A DNA stretch of 45,180 nucleotides from Arthrobacter beigongshangensis (lineage in GTDB: Bacteria > Bacillota > Bacilli > Bacillales_A > Planococcaceae). Of the stretch, positions 33,748 through 41,804 are shown in pieces. Every line of letters starts with the position of its first letter. The stretch's first letter is position 1. The notes beneath the pieces were generated by a model. That model worked only from the letters and a program-made list of their open reading frames with translations, did no database searches and was not told the origin of the DNA. The position numbers and the translations under genes were made by a program. The DNA lies in the NCBI RefSeq assembly GCF_016820585.1, contig NZ_JADHDX010000014.1, positions 23,536 to 68,715 on the forward strand. Direction: 5' to 3'.

Positions 33748-35094
33748 CTACGCAAATTTCTTTTTCTGAATATAGATAAGTCGAATTGTCAATGTAATTG
33801 CACCAACTGTTAGACCAGCAATAAGACCAATCCAGTAACCATATGGCCCTAAATCAGTGTACGTCGCCATTAAATAACCAATTGGTAAACCGAGTACCCA
33901 ATACGATACGATCGCCATAACGAACGTCATATTAACGTCCTTATAGCCGCGTAACGCACCTTGAACTGGAGCTTGTATCGCGTCCGAAAATTGGAATAAA
34001 GCGGCAAAGATAAAGAACTGTGTTGCTAATGCGATAATTTTTGTATCCGTTGTATAGAGGGACGCAATCGGTTCTCTAAATACTAACAGAATAGCAATGG
34101 AGATAAAGCTAAACGCAATGGCTAGACCAACGCCAAGAAAACTGTATTGCTTTGCGTCACGCATTTGTCCTGCCCCGACAGCTTGACCAACGAGTATGGT
34201 TGCTCCCATCGAAATACTAAGCGGAATCATGTACAACAACGAAGTAAAATTCAGTGCTATTTGATGCGCTGAAATAACAGCTGTCGAATAGTTACTCATC
34301 ATGAGTGTAACAGCAGAAAAGATGCTCGTTTCCACAAAAATTGAAATGCCGATTGGTACACCGATGAACAAAATCTCTTTCCATCTTTTGAATGAAATTT
34401 TGCCCCATATGTTAAACAGCTGATAATCATTGAATAATTTGTTTTTCCAAGCGACACCATAGGCAACGAAAAAAATGAGCCAATAGGTAATTGCAGCCGC
34501 ATACCCCGCACCTACTCCGCCAAGTTCTGGAAATCCCCAGTTCCCGAAAATAAGTAGATAGTTTGTAAAGATTGTGAGTGGAGCCGATAAAAGAATAATA
34601 GCCATTGAAACACGAGTAGCGCCAAGTGCATCAAAGAAACAACGTAATACGGTATATGCGAAAAGGGGGAATAGCCCTAAGCTCATTGCTTCTAAATAAT
34701 CGGCAGCCACAACCCGAACTTCATCTTCAAGTGGCATCGACGCAAGTATCGGGGAAACACCATATCGAATAATAAGAAATACAATAGCGGCAAGGACAAC
34801 CGACACGTAAAGTCCCTGTTGAACGGTAAATTTCACCTCATCTTTCCGGCGAGCCCCTATGAGATGAGCGATAATTGGTGTAAGGCCCATTAGAATCCCT
34901 GCAAGACCTGTATAAACGGGTAGCCAAAATGATGAACCGATTGTTACTCCAGCGAGATGGTATGTATCGTAACGTCCTGTCATAAGAATATCGAAGAAGG
35001 TAATCATGTATAACGCTAGCTGTGTAATAAGTATCGGCATGACAATTTTAGCAAGTCTTAATGGTTTTTTTCGAAGAGAAAGTGTATTTTCCAA
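33748..35094 (-). CDS. MATE family multidrug/cation exporter (NorM/YojI-like)
   Basis: 12-helix MATE transporter that would expel cationic drugs with Na+ or H+. 448 residues. Two MATE halves are visible: MPILITQLALYMITFFDILM with GRYDTYHLAGV, and MIPLSISMGATILVGQAVGA in the middle. I choose a TTG start at 35094 (product MENTLSLRKKP) because AAAGGA lies eight bases before it; an ATG nine bases earlier is too close to that site and the far-upstream frame start is unlikely. Convergent with gerC and divergent from murG. Confidence 0.87.
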   Translation of the reverse strand: MENTLSLRKKPLRLAKIVMPILITQLALYMITFFDILMTGRYDTYHLAGVTIGSSFWLPVYTGLAGILMGLTPIIAHLIGARRKDEVKFTVQQGLYVSVVLAAIVFLIIRYGVSPILASMPLEDEVRVVAADYLEAMSLGLFPLFAYTVLRCFFDALGATRVSMAIILLSAPLTIFTNYLLIFGNWGFPELGGVGAGYAAAITYWLIFFVAYGVAWKNKLFNDYQLFNIWGKISFKRWKEILFIGVPIGISIFVETSIFSAVTLMMSNYSTAVISAHQIALNFTSLLYMIPLSISMGATILVGQAVGAGQMRDAKQYSFLGVGLAIAFSFISIAILLVFREPIASLYTTDTKIIALATQFFIFAALFQFSDAIQAPVQGALRGYKDVNMTFVMAIVSYWVLGLPIGYLMATYTDLGPYGYWIGLIAGLTVGAITLTIRLIYIQKKKFA

Positions 35095-35144
35095 ATAAAT
35101 CATCCTTTTTTCAACAGATAAATAACATTGTACCATGGTTCGTT

Positions 35145-35153
35145 TGCTATAAT
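35145..35153 (+). promoter_or_regulatory. Extended -10 promoter of murG
   Basis: TGCTATAAT, a consensus extended -10, lies 51 bases before the murG start; no strong -35. The element is inside the palindrome GCTATAATAGC. Confidence 0.6.
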
Positions 35154-35204
35154 AGCAAAGAAGTATCATAATTCGTTTTTTAAACATAGAAGAGGTGAAT
35201 GGTT

Positions 35205-36281
35205 GTGAAAAGACCGGTAATTTTATTAACAGGGGGAGGCACGGCTGGGCACGTATCCGTGAATCAAGCGCTAATTCCTGTATTCGAAGAGAAAGGTTAT
35301 GAAATTCATTACATAGGGTCGCACACCGGAATTGAAAAAGAATTGATTAGCAATGGGTATCCTGAGGTTATCTATCATGCCATTCAAAGTGGGAAGATCA
35401 GACGTTATTTTTCTATGAAAAACTTTTCGGATCCGTTTCGAGTTGGTGTAGGCGTTATGCAAGCATTGGCAATTATTCGTAAAGTGAAACCGGAAATTAT
35501 TTTCTCGAAAGGTGGGTTCGTTTCAGTACCAGTTGTTCTTGCGGCTAAACTAGCAAAAATTCCTGTTGTCGTCCATGAATCGGATTTGACGCCTGGTCTT
35601 GCCAATAAACTGGCGCTACCATTTTCCAATCATATTTTTACAGTTTTTGAACAAACATTAGATTATGTGCCAGCGGAAAAATCGACTTGTACTGGGGCAA
35701 TTATTAGACCTGAACTATTCGAGGGGGTACGGGAAGACGGATTAGGAATTGCCCGTTTATCAGGACACAAACCAGTTCTCCTAATTATGGGAGGAAGTCA
35801 AGGCTCGTCAGTTGTTAATGAAGCGATTCGCAAAGATTTAGTAGCCATTCTGCAACAATTTGATGTTATTCATCTATGTGGAAAAGGAAATGTCGATGAC
35901 AACCTAGAAGACATGGTAGGCTATACCCAATTCGAATATGTGACAGATGGATTGCCTCATCTTCTAGCCGCTTCTGATTTTGCTGTATCAAGAGCAGGAT
36001 CCAATGCTATTTTCGAATTGTTGGCTTTGCGGAAGCCTATGCTACTTATTCCACTATCAGCCGCAAAAAGCAGAGGAGATCAAATTCTGAATGCTGCTTA
36101 CTTTCAAAAGCTAGGCTATGCGCATGTACTTCAAGAAGAGGAAGTGGCCAATCGGGTTTTATCGACAGAATTCGCTAGTTTATTAGGTAGTGAAAAGCAA
36201 TTAATTGAAAAAATGAAGGAGTCTTTGTTACCAAAAACCCCCGAAGAGATGGTGGAAATGATTTTGTTGCACCGAAATTAG
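35205..36281 (+). CDS. murG: MurG: UDP-GlcNAc transferase for lipid II
   Basis: Adds GlcNAc from UDP-GlcNAc to lipid I on the cytoplasmic side of the membrane, forming lipid II for peptidoglycan. 358 residues. Motifs: GGGTAGHVSVN near the start, FSKGGFVSVPVVLAA, HESDLTPGLANKLAL, MGGSQGS, SRAGSNAIFELLALRKPMLL and KSRGDQI. The HESDLTPGLANK and SRAGSNAI forms match the Staphylococcus aureus type of MurG rather than the HEQN type of B. subtilis. I choose the GTG at 35205 (AGAGG nine bases upstream); an ATG two codons earlier is too close. It is outside a division/cell-wall cluster. Confidence 0.9.
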   Translation: MKRPVILLTGGGTAGHVSVNQALIPVFEEKGYEIHYIGSHTGIEKELISNGYPEVIYHAIQSGKIRRYFSMKNFSDPFRVGVGVMQALAIIRKVKPEIIFSKGGFVSVPVVLAAKLAKIPVVVHESDLTPGLANKLALPFSNHIFTVFEQTLDYVPAEKSTCTGAIIRPELFEGVREDGLGIARLSGHKPVLLIMGGSQGSSVVNEAIRKDLVAILQQFDVIHLCGKGNVDDNLEDMVGYTQFEYVTDGLPHLLAASDFAVSRAGSNAIFELLALRKPMLLIPLSAAKSRGDQILNAAYFQKLGYAHVLQEEEVANRVLSTEFASLLGSEKQLIEKMKESLLPKTPEEMVEMILLHRN

Positions 36282-36381
36282 CTGAAATAGACAAATCAAT
36301 GTCATTCTATGCGAATTTAATAGGTTGCAAGTAATTTAAAACAGGTGTAATGTAGTCCCGGGCACAAAAGTTTCATAATTG

Positions 36382-36413
36382 ACGCGAAACCCTTTCAGTT
36401 AAAGAGTTTGCGT
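36382..36413. promoter_or_regulatory. Imperfect palindrome upstream of odhA
   Basis: ACGC-AAAC-CTTT on the left (36382-36395) pairs with AAAG-GTTT-GCGT on the right (36401-36413), broken by a bulged G and a C/A mismatch. No T-run follows, so it is a better operator or RNA-structure candidate than a terminator. TTGACG overlaps its left end. Confidence 0.4.
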
Positions 36414-36481
36414 GGTAATATTAATAAGGATAAAAAATAAAATCACAATATGCCAGTAGGCAAATGTGGAGGTCATTTTAC

Positions 36482-39292
36482 ATGTCGAACAATGTTGACT
36501 ACCATCGTTCCCCGTATGCTGTATTTTCGGGTCCAAACCTTGGGTATGTAATGGAAATGTACGAAGTATTCAAAGTATCACCTGAGTCTGTGGATGCTGA
36601 ACTCGCGGACATGTTCCGCCGTTTTGGTGCGCCTATAATTGATGATGGGAAACAAACAGAAGCAATCGGAGCAGTAGCACCGGCTGATTTCAGTAAAGTA
36701 TTATCTGCCTATAAGTTGCAGGACGCAATTCGTACATATGGGCATCTCGCAGCAGATATTTATCCGTTACAAGATCGTCCGAAAGATTCAATGCGTATTG
36801 AATCTTCTTATTATGGGTTGACGGAAAGCGATTTGCAGGCAATGCCAGCATCACTTTTCTTTACTAATGTTCCGTCAAACATAATGAATGGGCTTGATGC
36901 CGTGAACTACTTGAAAACATTATATACTGGGAAAATTGCTTATGAATTTGATCATGTCATCGATGAAGAAGAAAGAACTTGGATTCAATCTAAGATTGAG
37001 AGTGGAAATGTTTCTACTCAACTATCTGTAGATGATAAAAAAGCTCTTCTTGAAAGATTGACAAAAATCGAAGGGTTTGAGAAATTCATCCACCGTACGT
37101 TCGTTGGTGCGAAACGATTCTCCATTGAAGGCTTGGATACACTTGTCGTCTTCCTTGATGAACTTGTTCGTCGTTCTGAGGAAGAGAAAACGAAAAAAAT
37201 GTTGATTGGGATGGCGCATAGGGGTCGCTTGAACGTACTGACACATATTTTAAATAAACCATATGAAATGATGTTTGCCCAATTTGCTGGCGTTCCAGAC
37301 GCTCCGTTTCTTCCTAAAGATGGTTCACTTGAAGTAACACGCGGTTGGTTTGGTGATGTGAAGTATCATATGGGCGCATTGTATACAGGAAAAACAGGTA
37401 TGCAACGTTTTCTTGCTTATAATCCTTCTCACTTGGAAGTAGTGAATCCAGTTATTACTGGACAAACAAGAGCTGCGCAGGAAAATACGGATAATCCGGG
37501 TGTACCCGAACAAGATACAGATGCTGCTTATGCAGTACTTATTCACGGAGATGCGGCCTTCCCAGGACAAGGAATTGTGCCTGAGTCGTTTAACTATAGC
37601 CGTGTTCGTGGATTCAAAACAGGTGGTTCTATCCACGTCATCGCGAATAATATGATCGGTTTCACAACTGAATATTACGATTCAAGATCGACACACTATT
37701 CTTCAGATCCAGCAAAAGGTTACGAAGTACCGGTAATTCATGTCAATGCGGATAGCCCTGAGTCAGTAATTGCAGCAGCGTCTTTCGCATTTGAATACCG
37801 ACAAAAATTCGGCAAGGATATCTTAATCGATCTTCTCGGCTATCGCCGTTATGGTCATAATGAAATGGATGAGCCCCTTGTAACGAACCCAGTTATGTAT
37901 CATGCTATTCATGAGCATAAGACAGTACGAGAATTATACGGTTCAGAACTCACTGCAGCGAATATTTTAACTGAAGAAGAGGTAACGAAGCTGGATGCAG
38001 AAATAATTGCAACTATGCAAGATGCATACGACACAGTGAAAGAACAGTCTGCTCAAGCAGAGCCTATTTCAAATGCTACGCCTGAAGAAGTACTTGCCGG
38101 CTATCCGAGAGATCTTGAAACGGGGACTAGTGAGACAAATCTTCGTCGTATCAACGAAGAATTACTGACATATCCTGAAAACTTTAATGTGTTTGGCAAA
38201 TTGTCGCGGATTTTAAAGCGCCGCGAAGAGCCATTTAACGGCAAAGGTAAAATCGATTGGGCACATGCAGAAACTCTTGCATTTGGTGCGATTCTACAAG
38301 ACGGTAATCCAATTCGTTTGACTGGTCAAGATGTTCAACGTGGAACTTTCGCACACCGCCATCTAGTCCTTCACGATGAGAAGACAGGCGAGGAACTTGT
38401 TCCGCTCCATCATATTAGCGGTTCAAAAGCATCATTCGTCGCGTATAACAGTCCATTGACGGAAGCCGGTATTGTCGGTTATGAATTTGGATATAATCTT
38501 GAAGACCCAAAAGTATTATCTATTTGGGAAGCTCAATATGGAGACTTTTCAAATATGGCACAAGTCATGTTTGACCAATTTGTATCTTCAAGTTACTCAA
38601 AATGGGGTCAGCAATCTGGACTCGTTATGCTATTACCACATGCATATGAAGGCCAAGGCCCTGAGCACTCAAGTGCGCGACTTGAACGCTACCTACAACT
38701 TTGTGGAGAAAACAACTGGACGGTCGCAAACCTGTCAAGTGCAGCGAACTATTTCCATATTCTTCGCAGACAAGCCAAGATGCTTGGTGAAAAATCGATG
38801 CGTCCGCTTGTAATTGCATCACCTAAGTCGCTTCTTCGTCACCCACTTGTCGGTGCGGACATAAGCGATTTGGCAGAAGGTCATTTCGAGACAGTGCTGG
38901 AGCAACCAGGAACAGGTAAGAAGGCAGATAAAGTGAAAAAAATCTTGTTCGCGAGTGGAAAAATAGCGATTGATCTTGCTGAACGTGTCAAAGATGGAAA
39001 GGGCTTCGATCATTTACACATCGTTCGTGTAGAACAACTGTATCCGTTCCCAACTGACAAGATTAGCGATATCGTCTCACGTTACCCTAATGCGAAAGAA
39101 TTGGTTTGGGTACAGGAAGAGCCGAAAAACATGGGATCATGGTTATTCGCAACTAATTATATCCGCGAAATCGCGGGAGAGAAACAAGTCTCTTATGTTG
39201 GTCGAATCCACCGTGCTAGCCCCTCTGAAGGTGACGGGGAATCTCATAAGATTGAGCAGAACCGTATTCTTGACGAAGCATTGAAAAAGTAA
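36482..39292 (+). CDS. odhA: 2-oxoglutarate dehydrogenase E1 (OdhA/SucA)
   Basis: Thiamine-diphosphate-dependent decarboxylase of the 2-oxoglutarate dehydrogenase complex in the TCA cycle. 936 residues, normal for Bacillales OdhA. Seen: an N-terminal segment similar to the E2-binding tail (YAVFSGPNLGYVMEMYEVF), GMAHRGRLNVL, the TPP motif region HGDAAFPGQGIVPESFN to VIANNMIGFTTEY, GYRRYGHNEMDEP, and GQDVQRGTFAHRHLVLHDE in the transketolase-like domain. The ATG at 36482 has GGAGG ten bases upstream; an in-frame ATG at 36464 lies before that site and is rejected. E2 follows after 66 bases. Confidence 0.96.
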   Translation: MSNNVDYHRSPYAVFSGPNLGYVMEMYEVFKVSPESVDAELADMFRRFGAPIIDDGKQTEAIGAVAPADFSKVLSAYKLQDAIRTYGHLAADIYPLQDRPKDSMRIESSYYGLTESDLQAMPASLFFTNVPSNIMNGLDAVNYLKTLYTGKIAYEFDHVIDEEERTWIQSKIESGNVSTQLSVDDKKALLERLTKIEGFEKFIHRTFVGAKRFSIEGLDTLVVFLDELVRRSEEEKTKKMLIGMAHRGRLNVLTHILNKPYEMMFAQFAGVPDAPFLPKDGSLEVTRGWFGDVKYHMGALYTGKTGMQRFLAYNPSHLEVVNPVITGQTRAAQENTDNPGVPEQDTDAAYAVLIHGDAAFPGQGIVPESFNYSRVRGFKTGGSIHVIANNMIGFTTEYYDSRSTHYSSDPAKGYEVPVIHVNADSPESVIAAASFAFEYRQKFGKDILIDLLGYRRYGHNEMDEPLVTNPVMYHAIHEHKTVRELYGSELTAANILTEEEVTKLDAEIIATMQDAYDTVKEQSAQAEPISNATPEEVLAGYPRDLETGTSETNLRRINEELLTYPENFNVFGKLSRILKRREEPFNGKGKIDWAHAETLAFGAILQDGNPIRLTGQDVQRGTFAHRHLVLHDEKTGEELVPLHHISGSKASFVAYNSPLTEAGIVGYEFGYNLEDPKVLSIWEAQYGDFSNMAQVMFDQFVSSSYSKWGQQSGLVMLLPHAYEGQGPEHSSARLERYLQLCGENNWTVANLSSAANYFHILRRQAKMLGEKSMRPLVIASPKSLLRHPLVGADISDLAEGHFETVLEQPGTGKKADKVKKILFASGKIAIDLAERVKDGKGFDHLHIVRVEQLYPFPTDKISDIVSRYPNAKELVWVQEEPKNMGSWLFATNYIREIAGEKQVSYVGRIHRASPSEGDGESHKIEQNRILDEALKK

Positions 39293-39358
39293 TTCCGACA
39301 TTGTAAGATAATGAATGGCTTTACACTGTATATAGGTAAATTAGAGGAGGAATTTATT

Positions 39359-40585
39359 GTGGCAGAAATCATAGTACCAGAACTGGCAGAATCGATTACA
39401 GAAGGAACGATTGCGCAATGGCTGAAAAAACCAGGCGACACGGTTGAAAAAGGTGAATTCATCGTTGAACTTGAAACAGACAAAGTAAACGTTGAAGTTA
39501 TTTCAGAAGAAGCTGGAGTTGTTCAAGAACATCTTGCGGCAGAAGGCGACACAGTTCAAGTCGGTCAAGTTATCGCAATCGTTGGTGCAGGATCAGGCGC
39601 ACCATCTGCAACTCCTGCTGCACCTGTTGAAGCGGCGGCAACACCAGCAGCACCGGTTGCAGCTGCAGCTGTAGCAGTTGAAGAGGACGCAAGCACATCT
39701 GATCGCACAATCGCAAGCCCAGCAGCTCGCAAATTAGCACGCGAGAAAGGTATCGATCTTGCTGCTGTTTCACCAGTAGATCCAATGGGTCGTGTCCGTG
39801 TACAAGACGTTGAAGCACATGGTACAGCTCCGAAAGCGCCAGTTGCGACAGCAGCACCGGCAGCACAAGCAGTTGCTCAAGATGATGGCCGTGTAACGCG
39901 CGAAAAAATGACTCGTCGTCGTCAAACAATTGCTAAACGTCTATTGGAAGTTAAACAATCGACAGCAATGCTAACAACATTTAACGAAATCGATATGACA
40001 AATGTGATGGCACTTCGTTCACGTAAGAAAGACCAATTCTTCGAACAAAACGATGTTCGTTTAGGATTTATGTCATTCTTTACAAAAGCGGTTGTTGCTG
40101 CACTTAAGAAATATCCATACGTCAACGCAGAAATCGATGGGGACGAAATCATTTTGAAAAACTTCTTTGACATCGGCGTAGCGATTTCAACAGATGGCGG
40201 ACTTGTTGTACCAAACGTGGTAGACGCAGACCGTAAAAACTTCGCTGAAATCGAAGGAACAATTGTCGAGCTTGCGAAAAAAGCTCGCGATAATAAATTG
40301 ACAATGGCAGACATGACAGGCGGTTCATTCACGATTACAAACGGTGGTGTCTTCGGTTCACTCATGTCAACACCAATCATGAATGGTACACAAGTCGGTA
40401 TCTTAGGTATGCATACAATCCAAAGACGTCCAGTAGCAATTGGAGATAATATCGAAATCCGTCCAATGATGTATGTGGCACTTTCTTATGACCACCGTGT
40501 CATCGATGGGAAAGACTCTGTTGGATTCTTGAAAATGGTCAAAGAATTAATCGAAAATCCGGAAGATCTTCTTCTCGGTTCTTAA
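39359..40585 (+). CDS. odhB: Dihydrolipoyllysine succinyltransferase E2 (OdhB/SucB)
   Basis: Core of the 2-oxoglutarate dehydrogenase complex; transfers succinyl from lipoate to CoA. 408 residues: lipoyl domain with K42 in ETDKVNVEV, an Ala/Pro-rich linker (about 78-115), E3/E1-binding domain ([20 protein letters not shown]), a second Ala/Pro linker, then the catalytic domain with H379 and D383 in SYDHRVIDG. The GTG at 39359 is used since GAGGAGGAA lies eight bases upstream and [12 protein letters not shown] is the conserved start. E3 (Lpd) is not encoded here, as usual. Confidence 0.96.
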   Translation: MAEIIVPELAESITEGTIAQWLKKPGDTVEKGEFIVELETDKVNVEVISEEAGVVQEHLAAEGDTVQVGQVIAIVGAGSGAPSATPAAPVEAAATPAAPVAAAAVAVEEDASTSDRTIASPAARKLAREKGIDLAAVSPVDPMGRVRVQDVEAHGTAPKAPVATAAPAAQAVAQDDGRVTREKMTRRRQTIAKRLLEVKQSTAMLTTFNEIDMTNVMALRSRKKDQFFEQNDVRLGFMSFFTKAVVAALKKYPYVNAEIDGDEIILKNFFDIGVAISTDGGLVVPNVVDADRKNFAEIEGTIVELAKKARDNKLTMADMTGGSFTITNGGVFGSLMSTPIMNGTQVGILGMHTIQRRPVAIGDNIEIRPMMYVALSYDHRVIDGKDSVGFLKMVKELIENPEDLLLGS

Positions 40586-40618
40586 TAACTGCAAGGCATA
40601 TAGTAGGCCTTAATCCAA

Positions 40619-40650
40619 TCGGCCCGCTTTCGTCGCGGGCTGATTTTTTT
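40619..40650 (+). terminator. Intrinsic terminator after odhB
   Basis: TCGGCCCGC pairs with GCGGGCTGA (one G-U), followed by TTTTTTT. Confidence 0.88.
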
Positions 40651-40674
40651 ATTAACTGAAAGGCGTGATGAGAA

Positions 40675-40872
40675 ATGTCATTCAAAGATTGGACAACAGC
40701 ACCTGCAACTCGAACAGTCGTCTGTAAACATGCAGATGCCGCAAAATACGTTGTGAATAATGTGTTAACACCTGGTAAAGAATACGAAGTGAAAAATGAA
40801 ACAGAAGAATTTATTTTTGTTTTGGATAATACAGGTAAAGTCGGCGGCTATTACAAAACATATTTCGAATAA
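40675..40872 (+). CDS. Small conserved protein, DUF6501-like
   Basis: 65-residue soluble protein that I associate with DUF6501 from memory. The sequence (FKDWTTAPATRTVVCKHADA, then LTPGKEYEVKNETEEFIFVL and a GKVGGYYKTYFE end) suggests a small beta-barrel-like fold. Function unknown. The ribosome site is GAAAGGCG about ten bases upstream. It is bracketed by two terminators, so it is probably transcribed alone; no promoter is clear in the 24 bases after the odhB terminator, so the promoter may overlap the end of odhB. Confidence 0.72.
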   Translation: MSFKDWTTAPATRTVVCKHADAAKYVVNNVLTPGKEYEVKNETEEFIFVLDNTGKVGGYYKTYFE

Positions 40873-40879
40873 ACAGCCG

Positions 40880-40912
40880 AGCCCGATACATCAAATTGTA
40901 TCGGGCTTTTTA
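40880..40912 (+). terminator. Intrinsic terminator before the AAA gene
   Basis: Perfect 11-base stem AGCCCGATACA (40880-40890) with TGTATCGGGCT (40897-40907) followed by TTTT. The AAA gene start codon is only 19 bases past the end. Confidence 0.88.
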
Positions 40913-40930
40913 TAAGGAGGAAATTGTTAC

Positions 40931-41794
40931 ATGAATGCTCTAATCGAAAAAGAACATGCACATCGCTCAGAAGAAATCCATGAGTCAGTAGCACAGCTGT
41001 TAATCCAACAAGGAGGCTATGTCTCACCGGACGCTCATTTATGGGAAGACGTACTCGTTGCGATTGTGTTAAAAAAACCTGTGTTATTAAAAGGACCATC
41101 GGGTTCAGGAAAGACAAAACTAGCCCAAAGCATTTCACATTATTTTCAGCAGCCAATGCAAAGTGTCAACTGTTCCGTTGATCTTGATGCTGAATCGTTA
41201 CTCGGCTTCAAAACAATTATTAGTAAAGATGGAGAAACGGTTATTGAATTTGTTGAAGGACCAGTTGTCCAAGCGATGAAAAAAGGGCATATTTTATATA
41301 TTGATGAGATCAATATGGCAAGACCAGAAACATTGCCGATTCTTCATAGTGTGCTCGATCACCGTCGTATGTTAACGAATCCATTTACAGGTGAAGTCAT
41401 TTACGCACATGAAAACTTTACCGTTATTTCAGCCATCAACGAAGGATATGTCGGAACATCCCCGATGAATGAAGCGTTGAAAAACCGCTTTGTGTCGTTT
41501 ACCGTACCTTATTTGACGGGAGAACAATTACAAACAGTCATGACAGACACTTATCCAACTGCCACACAGCAGCTCGTCGAGACATTCCTTCAGATCGGCA
41601 ATGATTTGAAAAAGCAAGTGATGAATGGGTTGTTATCCGACGAAGCCGCATCTGTTCGAAGCTTGCTCGATGCAATGGGACTGGCAGAACATATCCCTGT
41701 GAAACGTGCGGTGCAGTACGCTATTGCCGAGAAACTGGACGATAAAATCGAACGTAGGCTGGTCATGGAATTAGTGGATACTTGGGTGAAATGA
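40931..41794 (+). CDS. MoxR-type AAA ATPase (YojN-like)
   Basis: 287-residue cytoplasmic AAA+ ATPase of the MoxR/NorQ class. Walker A GPSGSGKT (55-62), Walker B HILYIDEINMARPE near residue 118, sensor I VISAINEGYVG and an arginine in LKNRFVSFTVPYL. MoxR ATPases work with a VWA-domain partner as chaperones for metalloenzymes; the next gene is such a partner, 10 bases away. AAGGAGG lies before the ATG. The position after odhAB resembles yojN/yojO of B. subtilis. Confidence 0.88.
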   Translation: MNALIEKEHAHRSEEIHESVAQLLIQQGGYVSPDAHLWEDVLVAIVLKKPVLLKGPSGSGKTKLAQSISHYFQQPMQSVNCSVDLDAESLLGFKTIISKDGETVIEFVEGPVVQAMKKGHILYIDEINMARPETLPILHSVLDHRRMLTNPFTGEVIYAHENFTVISAINEGYVGTSPMNEALKNRFVSFTVPYLTGEQLQTVMTDTYPTATQQLVETFLQIGNDLKKQVMNGLLSDEAASVRSLLDAMGLAEHIPVKRAVQYAIAEKLDDKIERRLVMELVDTWVK

Positions 41795-41804
41795 GGCGAT
41801 TGCT

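Noticed and set aside
39492..39929. Alternate-frame frames rich in Gln/Leu within odhB
   Set aside because: They are shadows of the Ala/Pro linker repeats of the E2 protein on both strands.
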